A DNA stretch of 64,000 nt from Daucus carota subsp. sativus (GCF_001625215.2 NC_030384.2:31794527-31858526); one strand, 5' to 3'. Positions 1 through 13,728 are shown, numbered from the stretch's first letter. Made by a program: numbers and translations. Notes: generated from the letters alone by a model not told the origin.

Positions 1-180
1 GAGGAGCTTTTTGGGTTAGAGGTTTTGATTTGTGTCTGAAAAAGCTAATCAATCAGCTATTTACCAAACAGTTTTATGAGAAACAGCTAATTCAATCCGC
101 TAGTCAAAACATCTAATTCAATCAGCTAGTCAAAACATCTAATTCAATCCGCTAACAGCTAATTCCCAAACAGGGCCGAT
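1..180. mobile_element. Partial MITE at left window edge
   Basis: A short motif, ctaattcaatccgctag, recurs with small changes from about 85 to 165, and the stretch ends in caaacagggcc, which resembles the TIR end of hAT-like plant MITEs (ggccctgtttgg when reversed). The other end lies outside the window, so family and size are uncertain. Confidence 0.4.
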
Positions 181-547
181 ATCTAACCATAATTGTAAGA
201 TTAAACACTGCCAATAAAATTATCATGGTGACAATACTAGTGACAGTGGCTCACAAGCCTATGGCAAGGCCATCATCTTCACTCTTGCAACCCACCATTT
301 AGGAAGAGAAATTTTAAATAGTTCTCGGATTCATGTATACGATATACCTCTAATTATTTGTTACCCCACTTTAACAAAATTTCCAGCACTGTTAGTATTA
401 GTGCGTTCACTATATACCTCTCATTTGCTGAGGCAAGACGATGTATACCATGAGATATCCTTAAATTTTTACAAATTACGACATATCAATCAGGGTTTGT
501 CACAGACTGCTTGATATATGTGAGAAGAGAGGAAGAAGGACACATAC

Positions 548-3500
548 CCGTCTTTGGACAACCACGTGTTGATAAAACGAGGCAATAAACTGCAATCAGA
601 AAATCAATTATTGAAGAACTACTTCAGTGAATAAAATATAATTGAATCATCATAAATCCTAAAGTTTACACAGATATAAATGCATACATGAAACTAAATT
701 GGATTTAGACATTGAAACTACTTTGTGTTAATATACAGGGCTGACGAAGGCAGGGTTTTCTTTTCTCTCTCGTTTTGAGAGTCGACTCCCGTATTAGCGT
801 TTCAGCCGTCACTTCTCCGCCTTCCATATCTTCATCTTCTCACCAATTAACCCTTTCGCTCTCTCATCCCCTCTATTATTTTACTAGTTTTTCAATAAAA
901 CCAAGATTTAATCTTGTTTGAGTACCTTGTTATCAAGGTTGTGTGCCCATCTTTTTGGGATGTCAGTGTGTGCCCATCTTTTTGGGATGTTAGTGTGTGC
1001 CCATCTTTTTGGGATGTCAGTTTGTTATGTTTTCGTATTTTTATGTGTCTTGATGTGTCGTTCGATCATCAATCTGGAAAGGATTTATGTGGTATTTTGG
1101 GAGATCGGTAAGACTCGCATCGATTTTGGAACGACGGTGGATACTGCAAGAGCTCAACATTCAGAACAAATAATTGTTCATGTTTTAGGGATGTTTGGTG
1201 CTCCGGGATCAGTTGATTTGACTGATAATTCTGAACATTGGGCCACAGATGATACTTATGTGAAGGTCAATTGCGATACTACTAGTTTCATTACTGATGT
1301 AGGTGGTATTGCTCGAGATATCATTGTAATACTTTTTAGATCAAAGAATATGAATATTCTATTTGTTAAGCGATCTGAAAACAAAACGACTATTTGTTTA
1401 GTTCGTTCTTTGTTTCACAATCAGATTGTAGTTTACAGTTCGGGGGTTTGTCCCGGCTGAGTTTGTGCTTCGTATTAATAAAATCTTTTGTTTGTCAAAA
1501 AAAAAAAAAATTGGATTTAGACATTAGAATAAAAAACAGAAGTTGCATACTACAGAGGTGAAAGAGCACACTTATAATTATATAATTACATAGGGTTGCA
1601 CGCTATGGAGGACTCCTCCTTGCGGGAGAGCAGGAAGAACAGTTCTGCACATCTTCAACATATTTTATATTATATTGTTCTGCACACTTTGAAGAGTGCA
1701 GAATAATTATTCTCGTTGTTCTCATGGTAGAGATTGTTATTAGCCAAATCCCTCCCTAGTTAAATATATTCTGTAGGGGATTGGTGAGTGAGGAATAAAA
1801 TCTTTTACCAGTTCATGGGAAAGGATACTGCAAAATATTTCTTTTGAAGTCGGTGATATATGCACTTGAATATCTAATATAACATGCTGAATATAATATA
1901 AAATCACTAAGTAATGTCTGCAGAAGTTCAAAAAAGAAACTTTAAATTTCTACAAACCTCAGAACCTTTTGCGAGTTCAAGGCAAAAATTAAACGATGGA
2001 CTCAAGGGGCTTCCTGATCCAACTCCATAGCCAATAGCATAACTCCAATTTGCTAAATCATTATATTTTTCTGCACCCTTTGTTCCAACTATGGCCAAAA
2101 CAAAAATATTACAAAGGTTTGCAACTGCAATCTTCTGGAAGATGTCATAAGTATCAGATCTGTTCAACACATGTAAGCATACATGCGACACATAGTCCAC
2201 CAGAACATTAAAAGTATACCCTTTAAACCATCAACCACAAAACTTACTAAATTGAGCAGGTGGAACACTAAAGACTTCCAACAAAAAACTATTAAAAATC
2301 TAGCTAGAAAAATCTGTTTTTTTCCACTCTTTAAAAGATGTGTCATTTCTACTCTATAGTGAGTCAGTGACCATGCTAATTAAAGTACTTGCACTAAATT
2401 TCAACCTAATAACACTACAATAGCAAGTACAGAAAAAAAGCTTGACAGAAGAATACTAAAATGCAAAAATAAAAACTCTTTTGATACAGAAGATAATTAG
2501 CATATTGATTAATGATGTTACACCTAAATTTAACAATTTAATGAGTGTAAAGAACTTACTTTGTGGCTCATACTGCACTCCAGCTGTTAATCTTCCTATT
2601 CTTCTTATCAACCATGCACTTTTAGGGATATCATCTCCTACTACATGAACGAATAGAATAGGACAGTTATATACACTAACCAAGAATTAACATTATATAT
2701 CTTCTGACACAATATGTATGTCATTAGGAAATATGGGTGATTTATATAAAAAAATCTTTTTGCATTTCATAATACACAAGCTGATTGTCTGATTTAGATT
2801 GTAAGCAGTTCAATTTTTGTGGACCTTTACATGGCATTAAACAAACAAATGATATAGATATACCCAAGCACGAAAGATGGATCCTATCTGCAAGGCTTAG
2901 CTAAGCGGATAGCCCCTCTAATTGACCTTTACCAGAAAACAAGACAGATCCTAAACAATGTAAAGAGTGAAGTGAAAATGATGGATATACCAAGCAAAGG
3001 CAGGAATGTAGTTCCAAACGATAGATTTGTCGATCCATATCTTAATCCCATTAAACCTTGATTTCCAGAAGAATCTCTGCAAAATTCCGGGGCTTTTGTA
3101 AATTAATGTTTCAAATTTGAGTACAGCTAACTTAAGAACTGATCAAAAAAAGAAATTAAAAATTTTAATTATAAAATGCACCTGCTTTTTAAGAGCAGCG
3201 GGAAGATGCCAAATGCTCCAAATCCATATTTAGGGTAGTAAGCACATGATCTCAACCGTAAAATCCTAGAAAAAGGAAGAATAAGCATCTTTGAATTGTT
3301 CGTAACACATGTGTATCTTTGTGGTGACGAATAGTCCTTACGGGTCAGAGTTTGATACAAAAAGATCTGTGAATGTATGTGGATCATTGACATTGCTGCA
3401 AAGGAAAGTGAAAAACTCATTTGAGATCAAATTTATTAATTATTACTTCCTACAGAAGAGAACAACTTAATAATAGTCAATATGAGAAACCCTGTAATAC

Positions 3501-5511
3501 CTTTGCCAACGGAATTCTGCATTTCCTACAATATTGTCGTCGGGCTTGTGGTCAAAAGGACCTGAAACCTAAGAGAGCTGAGGAAAAACATTTATTGGTC
3601 TTTGCTTATGGCAGGTACTAAATTTTCAAAGTAAGTGCAGTTCCTTCTGTATCACCACCACAGAAAACAAAATCGAGAGCGTATAGTGAAACTATGTTAT
3701 AGTGATCCTAACTGTTAGGATCAGTTCAGCACAAATTCTTGTAGAATTTTAATACTCAATCTCAGCAATGTGTAGACAATCTAATATACCTGGAATTTCA
3801 ACAGCTTCGTAAAAAGTGCCTTTTTTATTTTCTACAAAAAAAGGCAATGTTATTTTTCATTTGGCATCAAAAAAGGAAAGGCCTTAGTAAAAAAGAGTGG
3901 GAACGATAAACTCACTCCTTACACCTAGTAATAGGTCTTATACCCGGACTTGGCTTGAACTGTTAGGCATTAAATATGTGTTCATTTCTCATGTCCAAGT
4001 GTCAGATTGGGTTATATCTTTATGTATATATGCTTTTGGCCTAAAATAAGTCTTTAAGTGTCCATACAAGTCCAAGTTATGAGTACACAGGTTGGGATAG
4101 AGTAAGCGCTTAATTCAAATCCACACACTTAATTATACATAGAAGCTCCTCGCAAACAGAGAAGTTCTGCAAATTACATGAACTTGTGGGTGGAAATTGC
4201 AATCGAACATATTAGACAATAAGTTATTGTATTTTAATGATAAAAAGTGATCTACTTTTTATATGAATAATTTTTTTTAGGCAAATTATCTATATAGAAA
4301 GGTAAGTTGATACAAGGCAAAAATGTGAAGCCAGAGAGAACAGAGACTAGGTTTCAATTTGTGCTTCATAGATGTAAAATACTCAGAGCAGAAGAAAATA
4401 AATTAAAGGATACAGTGGCAACCAAGTCTGCATGAGGATCATCAATTGGCTTTAGCATGATTCTTGTGCTAAAATGCCTAGCGTCTTCAAAGTAATCATC
4501 GAAAAGACATTTTAGTGCGAGCTTCCCAAACAACAAATTATACGATGACTCTAGCATCCTGCATCACCACCAAGCATATCAGTTAACCTCCAAGCTTCAT
4601 CACTAGCACCCACTGTCCTTGATGTATGGTCAATTAAGTACTAAATCTTAACGACATCAATAAAGTTGAGTAGCTGAGTTGATTTTGTCCAAGTTTTTCT
4701 CTTACAGGTCATAAATCTAAAGCAAAGGATTACTTTCATGATTTTGATGAATTTCTTATATACATATACATATTAAGAAATACTTAGAACACTAAATCCA
4801 TAATACCATGATCAGATCAGGAAGCAAAAATTTAGATGGGGGAAAATTCTTTTTTTTTCCTTTATATAAATAATTTTAAATGTAAGCAAGTGTCTTCCAA
4901 ACTAATTAATAATAACAATACAATACATGATAAATTTAAATATATTCTAAATTTCTAATGAACACTTATTTTTTAGATACTTGATGATTAGTATACGAGC
5001 TCTCAAAATCATGATCAACAATGCAAACTTTGAAAAGACCAAGCAAGAAATTTAGGTAGTTTACAAGATTTGGGGCATATTTTAGCCTAAAAACTATACA
5101 TAAAATTTATGTGATAGAAGAATCGAAAAATGTAAGTCATAATCCCAATTGTATTTTAACCAAGCAAAATTGCAAACACTTGGTAGTAATTGAAATATAT
5201 AGCTGTTGAAATCCAACATAGCATGCTCCAACTTGAAGAACAAATGTTAAAAAGTAAATTATTTAACCAATAAAAAATTCTAAAACCTAGCTACAAAATA
5301 TAAGAACTAGTTGATTATGTAAACATTTAAATTCCTCCGTGCATACACATTGACATGCAAAATGAGTCTCGTCCCTAAAAGGCCGCGTTAGAGAATAAAG
5401 AAACAACCTGGTACGGACAGCAAGAGGAGGAAAGTCGAAGAGAGGCGGCACCACCACCACCGGCGGTGGCGGTGGCGGTGGGGGTTGCTCTTTCTCCAAA
5501 TAGTTACCCAT
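548..5511 (-). CDS. Plant outer-membrane beta-barrel protein (OM47/porin-like), exons 1-9, partial
   Basis: Nine exons join in frame on the minus strand: 5408-5511, 4414-4558, 3501-3568, 3342-3395, 3182-3265, 2991-3076, 2560-2640, 1958-2088 and 548-589, giving 265 codons without a stop. The protein starts MGNYLEKEQ followed by eight prolines. It then carries short alternating stretches typical of a beta barrel, such as YPKYGFGAFGIFPLLLK, LMGLRYGSTNLSFG and AIGYGVGSGSPLSPSFNF, and reaches FIASFYQHVVVQRR in exon 9. All splice sites are GT-AG with matching phases. The remaining exons should lie left of position 1. I recall the family as a plant-specific outer-membrane (VDAC-related, OM47-like) protein of mitochondria or plastids. 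The gene structure is firm, but the name is from memory. Intron 8 (590-1957) holds a retroposon. Confidence 0.7.
714..1510 (+). mobile_element. Poly(A)-tailed L1-derived short retroposon
   Basis: The 797-bp insert ends in 14 A residues and is flanked by a perfect 15-bp duplication, ttggatttagacatt, at 699-713 and 1511-1525. This is the hallmark of target-primed reverse transcription. The 5' part is pyrimidine-rich and resembles a LINE leader. The 3' part has an open frame (918-1460) whose stretch YVKVNCDTTSFITDVGGIARD looks like the start of the RNase H domain of plant L1 ORF2. No endonuclease or reverse transcriptase is present. A 29-30 bp unit containing cccatctttttgggatgt is repeated three times at about 941-1020. 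It lies in intron 8 of the beta-barrel gene, in the opposite orientation. Confidence 0.75.
941..1022 (+). repeat. Three tandem 29-30 bp units inside the retroposon
   Basis: The unit gtgtgcccatctttttggga plus about 10 bp occurs three times in a row with almost no change. Translated in one frame it gives a repeated VCPSFWDVS. Recent slippage or unequal copying inside the retroposon is the simplest source. Confidence 0.8.
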
Positions 5512-7431
5512 AGATGTTTTTTATTTTATATTTCGAAACGAATACGCAGGAAAGAAATGAAATAAGATTATTATTCAACGGGAAACCTCGTCCCTTTTTT
5601 TCTCTCATTCGTCGACTCTTTCAACTGGACGTGTATATCCCAATTTCTACGTGGCTTTTCTCATTTTTCATTTTTGGAATTCCGTGCGTTTTCAATATTT
5701 ATTTTTACCCTCTCTTTGAATTATAATATTTAATTTAATGTATATTTTAGATCATTAATATTGTCGATTAATTAAAAAAATATAATTTATTTTGTGAATT
5801 ATTGTGCTTTGATGGGATCATAATATATAATAATTGATTATTATATTTTAGAAAAGATTGCTTTGTAATTTCATATTTTTATGGATAAATAATATCATTT
5901 CAATATGATACATTATATAAGTTTTGTATGAAAGTGACGAAAGTTTTACGAATCTTCAAAAATTTTATTTCTATATGTCACATGAATATATAATTATATT
6001 ATTTCTAATTTTCAAAAAAAATAAATTATATTATTTCTTGTTATAAGTTTCCTTTTACCGTTTTATAATAGATATGCCAAGTGGCAAGTATAACGAGACA
6101 TGCCAAGTCCTTTGAATTTTCGCAAAGACACGGCTTCCGGCGCTTTTAAAGTCTTATGTAGTCGTTAAAAAACATTGTATGTATTAAAATTATTATTATA
6201 ATTCTGGGGGGACATTCATGTATGTTGTTTAACAGATCCCATGCCGGGATCGTTACCCTTTTATGAAATTTCATATTCTTCTAGTTTTGGTAGAACCTCC
6301 GGTTAAAGATCCTTTAGTTTAATTATCATCCTTGGATACACTTTTGATCTTCCTTAATTGGTAGATTAATATTGATTATGTTATTCTGGCAAAGGTAAGG
6401 TTGAAAATGAATATTGATGCGGAGAGGGAAGATTCTTTTGTGGACTTAGCAATTAGCTTCAGATCTGAAAAAATCAATGGACTGATCCTGGTTCCTGAAA
6501 CAAAATCGCCTCTAAGAAAAAAAAACTTGCAAAAATAGAAAATGACAAATGATGCCTGACCAAATCTTATATTAATCTTCATTGCATAATAAGTTTCTTT
6601 GTTATGGATTTGCTTTTCAGTTATCACAGTATTTCAGGACAGATGGTTGGCATGTCTAAGCAATATAAATATGTCAGGGAAAAGGAACATTATGTCATTG
6701 AACAAATGATTTCGGAGAGCTGTCAGAGAATCATGGAGAATACAAGGACCAAGTTGAGGCTTAATCACAAGGAAGAGGATACACATCACCATACATAGAT
6801 GAATGCAAATGAATGAATGAACTGATATATAGAGGCATTTGTTACAATTTTTTGATTAGTTCTGTTAAATTAAGCGTAAGGTCTTTTGTTGTTGTTGTTG
6901 TTGTTGTCAGGTTTAACAGAAAACTTCAACCAGAAATGACTACGAACAAGATCTGCTATACTGTCATGTCTATGCATTGAATATATATAGGAATAAAGAT
7001 TGCAGCCAAGCACGTAAGTTGCAGGTTTATCTGCAATTCTCCAGTGTGTCCGTAAGTGGGAGGCTTTTGACTTGATACATATATTCTGGAATATCCAGCT
7101 TAGCTTTTGACCAAGAGATAGAGAAAAAAGAAATATTCATGGGGGCCAACAGATTCTCGCTGCCTTTGAAGATGCCTTGGACAAAAACAGATTTACCGTA
7201 AGAATATGAAATTTCTGGTCCACCGCACGGCCACTACTTTTAACGTTTCTGCAGATTCATTCGAATGTCAAACCATGTTGTAATGCCCCTCCACCTTTAC
7301 TCATGCTGTAAAATGTACACACACCATCTCATGTATGTGTAACAATATATGCCCTTCTATCAGAAGATTATTAAAGCTAGCTTTTAATTTGAGGGAATGG
7401 CATCTATGACTGTTGACTGAATAGAAAAAGG
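5512..7431. other. AT-rich intergenic region
   Basis: This is the spacer between the divergently transcribed beta-barrel gene and the exonuclease gene. It should contain the promoter of the beta-barrel gene just right of 5511. An open frame at 6604-6798 (64 codons, ending in four histidines) matches nothing I know. A short (gtt)n run is present near 6886-6908. I see no other gene. Confidence 0.6.
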
Positions 7432-7706
7432 TGTTAAGTGACCGATTCTCCTAAAAAACCTCAAAATGTTGGGAGGACTTATCGGGATCATATTCAAAAA
7501 TTGGTTTTCGGGTCAAGAGTGGATCAAATGCGCCCATCTTTGGGGCATAACTTTGCCTTCGTGTCCATAACTAATTATGAGAATATTGGGGGTCAATGAG
7601 TCATATTTGAGTCTTCTGTGAACATGAGCTCTGATATCATGTTAAGTGACCCGGCCTCCTATAAACCTCAAGGTATTAGAAGGAAAACTTACCAGGATCA
7701 TATTAT
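7432..7706 (-). mobile_element. TRIM-like miniature LTR retroelement
   Basis: Two direct repeats of about 65 bp, both starting tgttaagtgacc and ending ggatcatatt, lie at 7434-7496 and 7640-7706. Immediately left of the right-hand copy is gctctgatatca at 7629-7640, the reverse of the primer-binding site complementary to plant initiator tRNA-Met (tggtatcagagc, one mismatch). This arrangement of short LTRs, PBS and about 140 bp with no coding capacity fits a TRIM read on the minus strand. No clear target-site duplication was found. Confidence 0.55.
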
Positions 7707-8593
7707 TATCTAACAAAAAGTATTTGCATGACATGTGTGAGCCTGAGGAACTAAGTAGAGTTTGTTCTCAACAGACGCCAATGGGAGAATGATCAGTTCC
7801 ACCAATAATCGATGATGTGCCTGTTGTGGTCGTTTATAGATCTTCAGGATACTCCTGCAGGTCAGTTACATAACATCAAATTATCCCGCTTGAGTTGTTT
7901 TACAGTATATAAACAACAGCAAAGGTGGATCTGACTGGAATCACAACTCTATGAAAACCCTACATCTACCAATGATTTTGGAATAGAAATGCATTGTGGC
8001 CTGGGAATATACAGAGTGAAATTAGTGGACCCTTAACAATTTGGAATATCAGGATGTGTTTGACCATGTTAGACTGTTGTTTTTCTGCATGCGAAATTAC
8101 GTTGGAAACTCACCAACCAAGTTGATAAATAGCTTATTCCAGAATCTTGACTTATCTAAACTTTTAAGTTGAGATAGGTCATGTTTCTTGAATTTGATAC
8201 TCTCAAATGATAACAGAATGTACGAGTTATCTGAAGATATTAAACACTCCGGAAAAACTGATTACTTAACATGTTCACAACTCAGTTTGGAGGATGTGGC
8301 TTAAGTTGGAATAGATCTGAAGCTTCTACCCTAAATAGTTTCAATTATTGAACTTTCGACAGTGGGGCAAATATTGACAGATATTGCTCCAAAAATCAGA
8401 GCCCAGCGATTTGCTATCATCAGACTGAGAAGTTAATTATTACTATTGAAAATTCGAAATCTCTGATGTATTTCCAATCGAATAAAGTAATTATTCTTAG
8501 CTTGGATCGATTAGGACTCTGGCATTTTTCTCCCTTGGGGCTGTATATGTCATGTGGGAGAAAATAAGGGACTTTTTCTGCATGCAGCTTAAC

Positions 8594-8601
8594 TATAAAT
8601 A
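8594..8601 (+). promoter_or_regulatory. TATA box of the exonuclease-like gene
   Basis: TATAAATA lies 106 bp before the ATG at 8700, placing a start site near 8625 and giving a leader of about 75 bases. Confidence 0.55.
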
Positions 8602-8699
8602 CCTCACACTCCATACACTCTCCATACAGGCTCCAGCACAGCAGGATATCATTCTTATCTGAAGGGAGTCTTGTAGTTGATTGTCTTATCACACGACGA

Positions 8700-10619
8700 A
8701 TGGAATCTGCAGAGCACCTGAGGTTCTTAATTCTTCTTTTTGTCCATCGCTTGACTTCTATGCATAACTAATAGACATGATGATCAGTATCTAGTTACAA
8801 TTTAATTGCAGGAACAAGTGTGCAGCATGCTACAGACAATTCAACAGGATGGAGCACTTGGTGGAACACATGAGGACCTCGTACCATTCTGACCATGAAC
8901 CCATGTGTGGTATCTGCAGGAAACATTGTCGATCATTTGAATCCCTCAGGGAGCACCTTATAGGTATCCATTTTGATCACTCAAAGCATACATGCCTGCT
9001 CTATACTCCAATACACTCATAGGTATCCTTTTGTAGTTGCAGATTTGTTAATTTTTCTTCATTTACTCAATTTCTCATATGCAGGACCATTGCCAAAAGC
9101 CGAATGTGAAAGGATATTCAAAGAGCGTGGATGTCACATCTGTCTGAACATTCTTGGCAGCCGCAATGCTCTCAGGTCTCACCTTAACGCATGCCAGCTC
9201 CCACGCACCAACGTAAATGTAAGCCTGTAAATGAAAATGAAACAATTTGTTTTTCCATCAATTGACTGCTGATCACATGGATTATTTACACTCATTAACC
9301 GCAGGGGTTGGCATATCGCATGGCAAACTTGGGGATTTACGACAACACAAGAAACTATGAGAATGCAGGTGGGAGAGTGGTGGCACTTGCTTGCAAGATG
9401 GTTGGTGGGGGGAGTGATGGCTCCTTGGATCTCTGTGCTAGGGTTTGTCTTATTGATGAATATGAGAACATTATCTTCCATACCTATGTCAAACCACAGC
9501 TTCCTGTCACTCACTTTAGGTACCTATTTTCAAGCTTCATCTGCTTCTATACGACTCCCATCTATCCCAAAAAATGGCTTGGTTTTTCCAATCAAATAAC
9601 CAGTTTTGTAATGCAAAATCTTCATTTATATGATTTTTTTTATTAAAAATTATATGGAATAACAATATGGTGTCAATATGTTTACAATTTTATGTGACAG
9701 TTAGAAAAAACGAAAATTTTCAGGTATGAAACAACAGGCATACGACCAGAGATGATTATGGATGCACCAGGAGTGCGGCAAGTTCAAAGGAAGATTCAAG
9801 AATTCCTCTGCAATGGAGAAGCGATGTGGAAGATCCGGCCTAAGGGAGGAAAAGCAAGAATCCTTGTTGGTCACGGGTTGGATCACGATCTCAGATGCTT
9901 AGAGGTGGACTACCCTGGAACAATGATCAGGCAAGTTTTATCTCACATTCACATATATAAACCATCCACAGTACATAACTAAACATTAGAACGATTAAAA
10001 CCTGAACTTGATGAGCACGATTGGATAGCCCAAGTGGTGGGTTTATCCTTTGTTGTCCCCAAACACTCGGGTTCAACTCTGGCTCATCCTAAGAAGTATT
10101 AAAACAGATATTCATTTGCAAGGCATATAAGCCTAAATTGTCAACAAAAAAAAACCTGAACTTGATTAACAAGTCATTCTTCTGTTTAATTTGGTTGCAG
10201 AGATACAGCAAAATATCCTCCACTAATGAAAACCAGCAAGCTCAGCAACTCACTCAAGTACCTAGCAAAAGCATACCTCGGGTAAACTACTTAATAAATT
10301 CACACTATATCGTTTCGCTCTTCTGCCTCTGCATACTGAACACATTTAATCTCGGCCAATCATTCACTTTATTTGTGTTATCAGTTACGAGATTCAAACA
10401 GGTATACAAGATCCTTACGAGGATTGTGTGGCAACAATGCGGCTATACAAGAAAATGAAGTACCAGTCTCATAACAATAAAGTAGAGGACATCCCTCTTG
10501 CCACTGAAAACCGCAACAATTTTGCTTCATGGAGGTCGAATGAACTCGAGAGGATGAGTCCGGATGAACTCCTGCGGATCTCCGCATCTGATTACTACTG
10601 CTGGTGCTTGGATTCTTAA
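8700..10619 (+). CDS. Zinc-finger, DEDDh exonuclease-like protein with altered catalytic residues
   Basis: Seven exons (8700-8722, 8812-8963, 9085-9218, 9305-9519, 9724-9930, 10201-10281, 10385-10619) encode 348 residues. The N-terminus has C2H2-type fingers: CAACYRQF...HLVEHMRTSYH, CGICRKHC and CHICLNIL...HLNAC. The rest resembles the DEDDh RNase family (REX4/ISG20/AEN-like; plant zinc-finger exonuclease proteins). The first motif, normally D-x-E (DCEMVGGG), reads ACKMVGGG (A132, K134). The second keeps its Asp in LVGHGLDHDL (D230). In the third the usual His is Q279 in GIQDPYEDC, while D284 remains. Yet the C-terminus through SDYYCWCLDS is well kept and the frame is intact. It is probably a conserved pseudo-nuclease or RNA-binding protein. 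The intron after exon 5 has a GC donor (AG/GCAAGT). Exon 3 could also end at 9212. Confidence 0.85.
10013..10150 (+). mobile_element. tRNA-derived SINE in an intron
   Basis: The 138-bp element has a pol III A box (tagcccaagtgg, 10026-10037) and a B box (gggttcaactc, 10069-10079). It ends in an A-run and is flanked by the 16-bp direct repeat aaaacctgaacttgat at 9997-10012 and 10151-10166. It sits in intron 5 of the exonuclease-like gene, sense orientation, 34 bp before the acceptor. Confidence 0.85.
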
Positions 10620-10847
10620 GATTTATCAACCTAGCTAGTAAACATATTTGCATGAGGGCTAAGAAGACTTTTATTAAGCAATCCTACTATTAAAAATAAA
10701 GAATGGGAAGTGTTGCGCAGCCAATCATTCTCATTTTGCCTGGTTTGTATAATTTTTATGTATAAGCAACGTTTATGAAGTATATCTTGTGTAACTTGTC
10801 AGTTGTAAAACTGCACATCGTATGTATAAGGTCACATTTTACGGCTA

Positions 10848-11196
10848 CAAAATCCAGTGGTATTCAATTCAGATTTTAAATTATGCTACAATATCCAGTG
10901 GTATTCAATTGGGATTTTAAATTATGCTTTAAAATCTGATGGTATTCAATTGGGATTCTTTAAAATCCATTAAAATTTGATGGTATTCAAATGCTGATGG
11001 ATTTTTTTGCATTTCATAAAATGATGGATTTTGTGGCATTTTTCAGTGTATTTTAAGTTTTTTGAAGCATTGTGCTTAAATCCTATAAACTCTGTGACAT
11101 TTTATCAAAAATTCGCACAAAATCAAAATCACACGCAATCCATTAAAATTCATAAACTAAAAACAATCCACTAAAATCCCAATCAAATATATCCCC
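10848..11196. mobile_element. MITE family A, copy 1
   Basis: The left end has gtggtattcaattgggatttta, repeated with variation, and the right end is its inverse (taaaatcccaatcaaatata, then tcccc). The middle contains gatggattttgtggcattt, shared with copies at 17430-17887 and 19680-19957. There is no coding capacity. The left side seems to be an internal two- to three-fold duplication of the terminal repeat. Confidence 0.7.
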
Positions 11197-11654
11197 GTAA
11201 GTGATTCTATAAATCAAATTCTTATTCTAAAAACATTAAAGTTATACTATCTACAATTTTGTCAAAAATAAGAAGTTATAATTTACAAAACTTAGTGACC
11301 GTTTATATGTGAGTTCGCAAAGCTAGAAAAAGAAAACTTGGTCTTAGGTAACTTGAGTTACAAATGCTGGGCGTAGCTATTTTTACGTGAAACTGTACAA
11401 AATCTTGTGTTTGAGTTTATATTTTGCGTACAAGAAAATAAATTATTATATAAATAAATATATAATATTTATATTATTTATCTTGAATTTATATAAATAA
11501 AAATAATAATAATAATTTACAATGAGTATCACTATCATATTTATATTTTTTAAATTTCCTGTATTTTCCAGTAATTATCGACTTTTTTAGTTATGTCAAC
11601 GAAACACCAAACGACCCGATCTAACCGGCTATGTCCAGAAAACACCAGATTTAT

Positions 11655-11880
11655 AGCCTGTTTGGTTCAAAGAAGCAGAAGCTCCTTCTGGCTTCTGCTT
11701 CTTTTGACCTGTTTGTGTAAAAAAGTTGAAGCATTTTTAAGAAGCTGAAAATGCTAGCTTCTATCTCACAGCTTCTGCTTCTTTTCCAAACACTTTATTA
11801 ACTTATTTACTTCTCACTTCTACTCCACTTCTTTATTATAAGTAGAAAGTCACTTCTTTTAAGCTAACCCAAACGGCCCC
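11655..11880. mobile_element. MITE family B (hAT-like), copy 1
   Basis: It begins agcctgtttggttcaaagaag and ends acccaaacggcccc, matching terminal repeats of hAT-like plant MITEs. The body repeats gcttctgcttctttt on both strands and so can fold back. Related copies lie at 52556-52802 and 58713-59320. Confidence 0.7.
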
Positions 11881-11883
11881 TTA

Positions 11884-12090
11884 TACTCCCTCTGTGTCGC
11901 TTTGACTTTTTACAACATATTTTTACACATTAGTATTTTTTAATTTTTTTTTGAATAAAAATATAAATGTTAAACTTTTATTCAGAAAATAAAATTTTGA
12001 AAAATAATATATAAATATGGATTTTTTTTACCTCAAATTACATGAAAAAAAGTCAAAAATGACACTTATTATTTTGAGACCGAGGGAGTA
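11884..12090. mobile_element. Stowaway-like (Tc1/mariner) MITE
   Basis: The ends are TA-ctccctctgt and gaccgagggag-TA, the classic Stowaway terminal repeat with the TA target duplication. The interior is AT-rich and partly palindromic (tgactttttacaac near the left, gtcaaaaatgacac near the right). Confidence 0.8.
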
Positions 12091-12307
12091 ATAAAATACC
12101 TTGGGCGGAAGAAAAGAGTCAAAAGCATTGAGACGTTAACTTGGCAAGGTTCATCGGTCAAATATGGTTACCCAGCCTTCCTGTCATCCTGTGTGTCCAA
12201 AGACATTTCGTAATGAGGCTAGCACGTGCCATTCACTAGACAGAGATCATCGATGACGTTATACAATCCCCATAGAGAACTACAGCGACTGACTATTAGT
12301 TCCCCGT

Positions 12308-13728
<1,421 letters not shown>

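Noticed and set aside
914-1460. Open frames with triple VCPSFWDVS as a gene
   Set aside because: They lie inside a retroposon bounded by a TSD and poly(A), and the repeat comes from a tandem 29-30 bp DNA unit.
1740-1931. Frame at 1740-1931 (minus) as exon 9 of the beta-barrel gene
   Set aside because: It resembles the expected segment only weakly, while 548-589 fits the family wording exactly and has proper splice sites and phase.
6604-6798. 64-codon frame ending in four histidines
   Set aside because: No homology, no splice context and no visible promoter. Its length is expected by chance.
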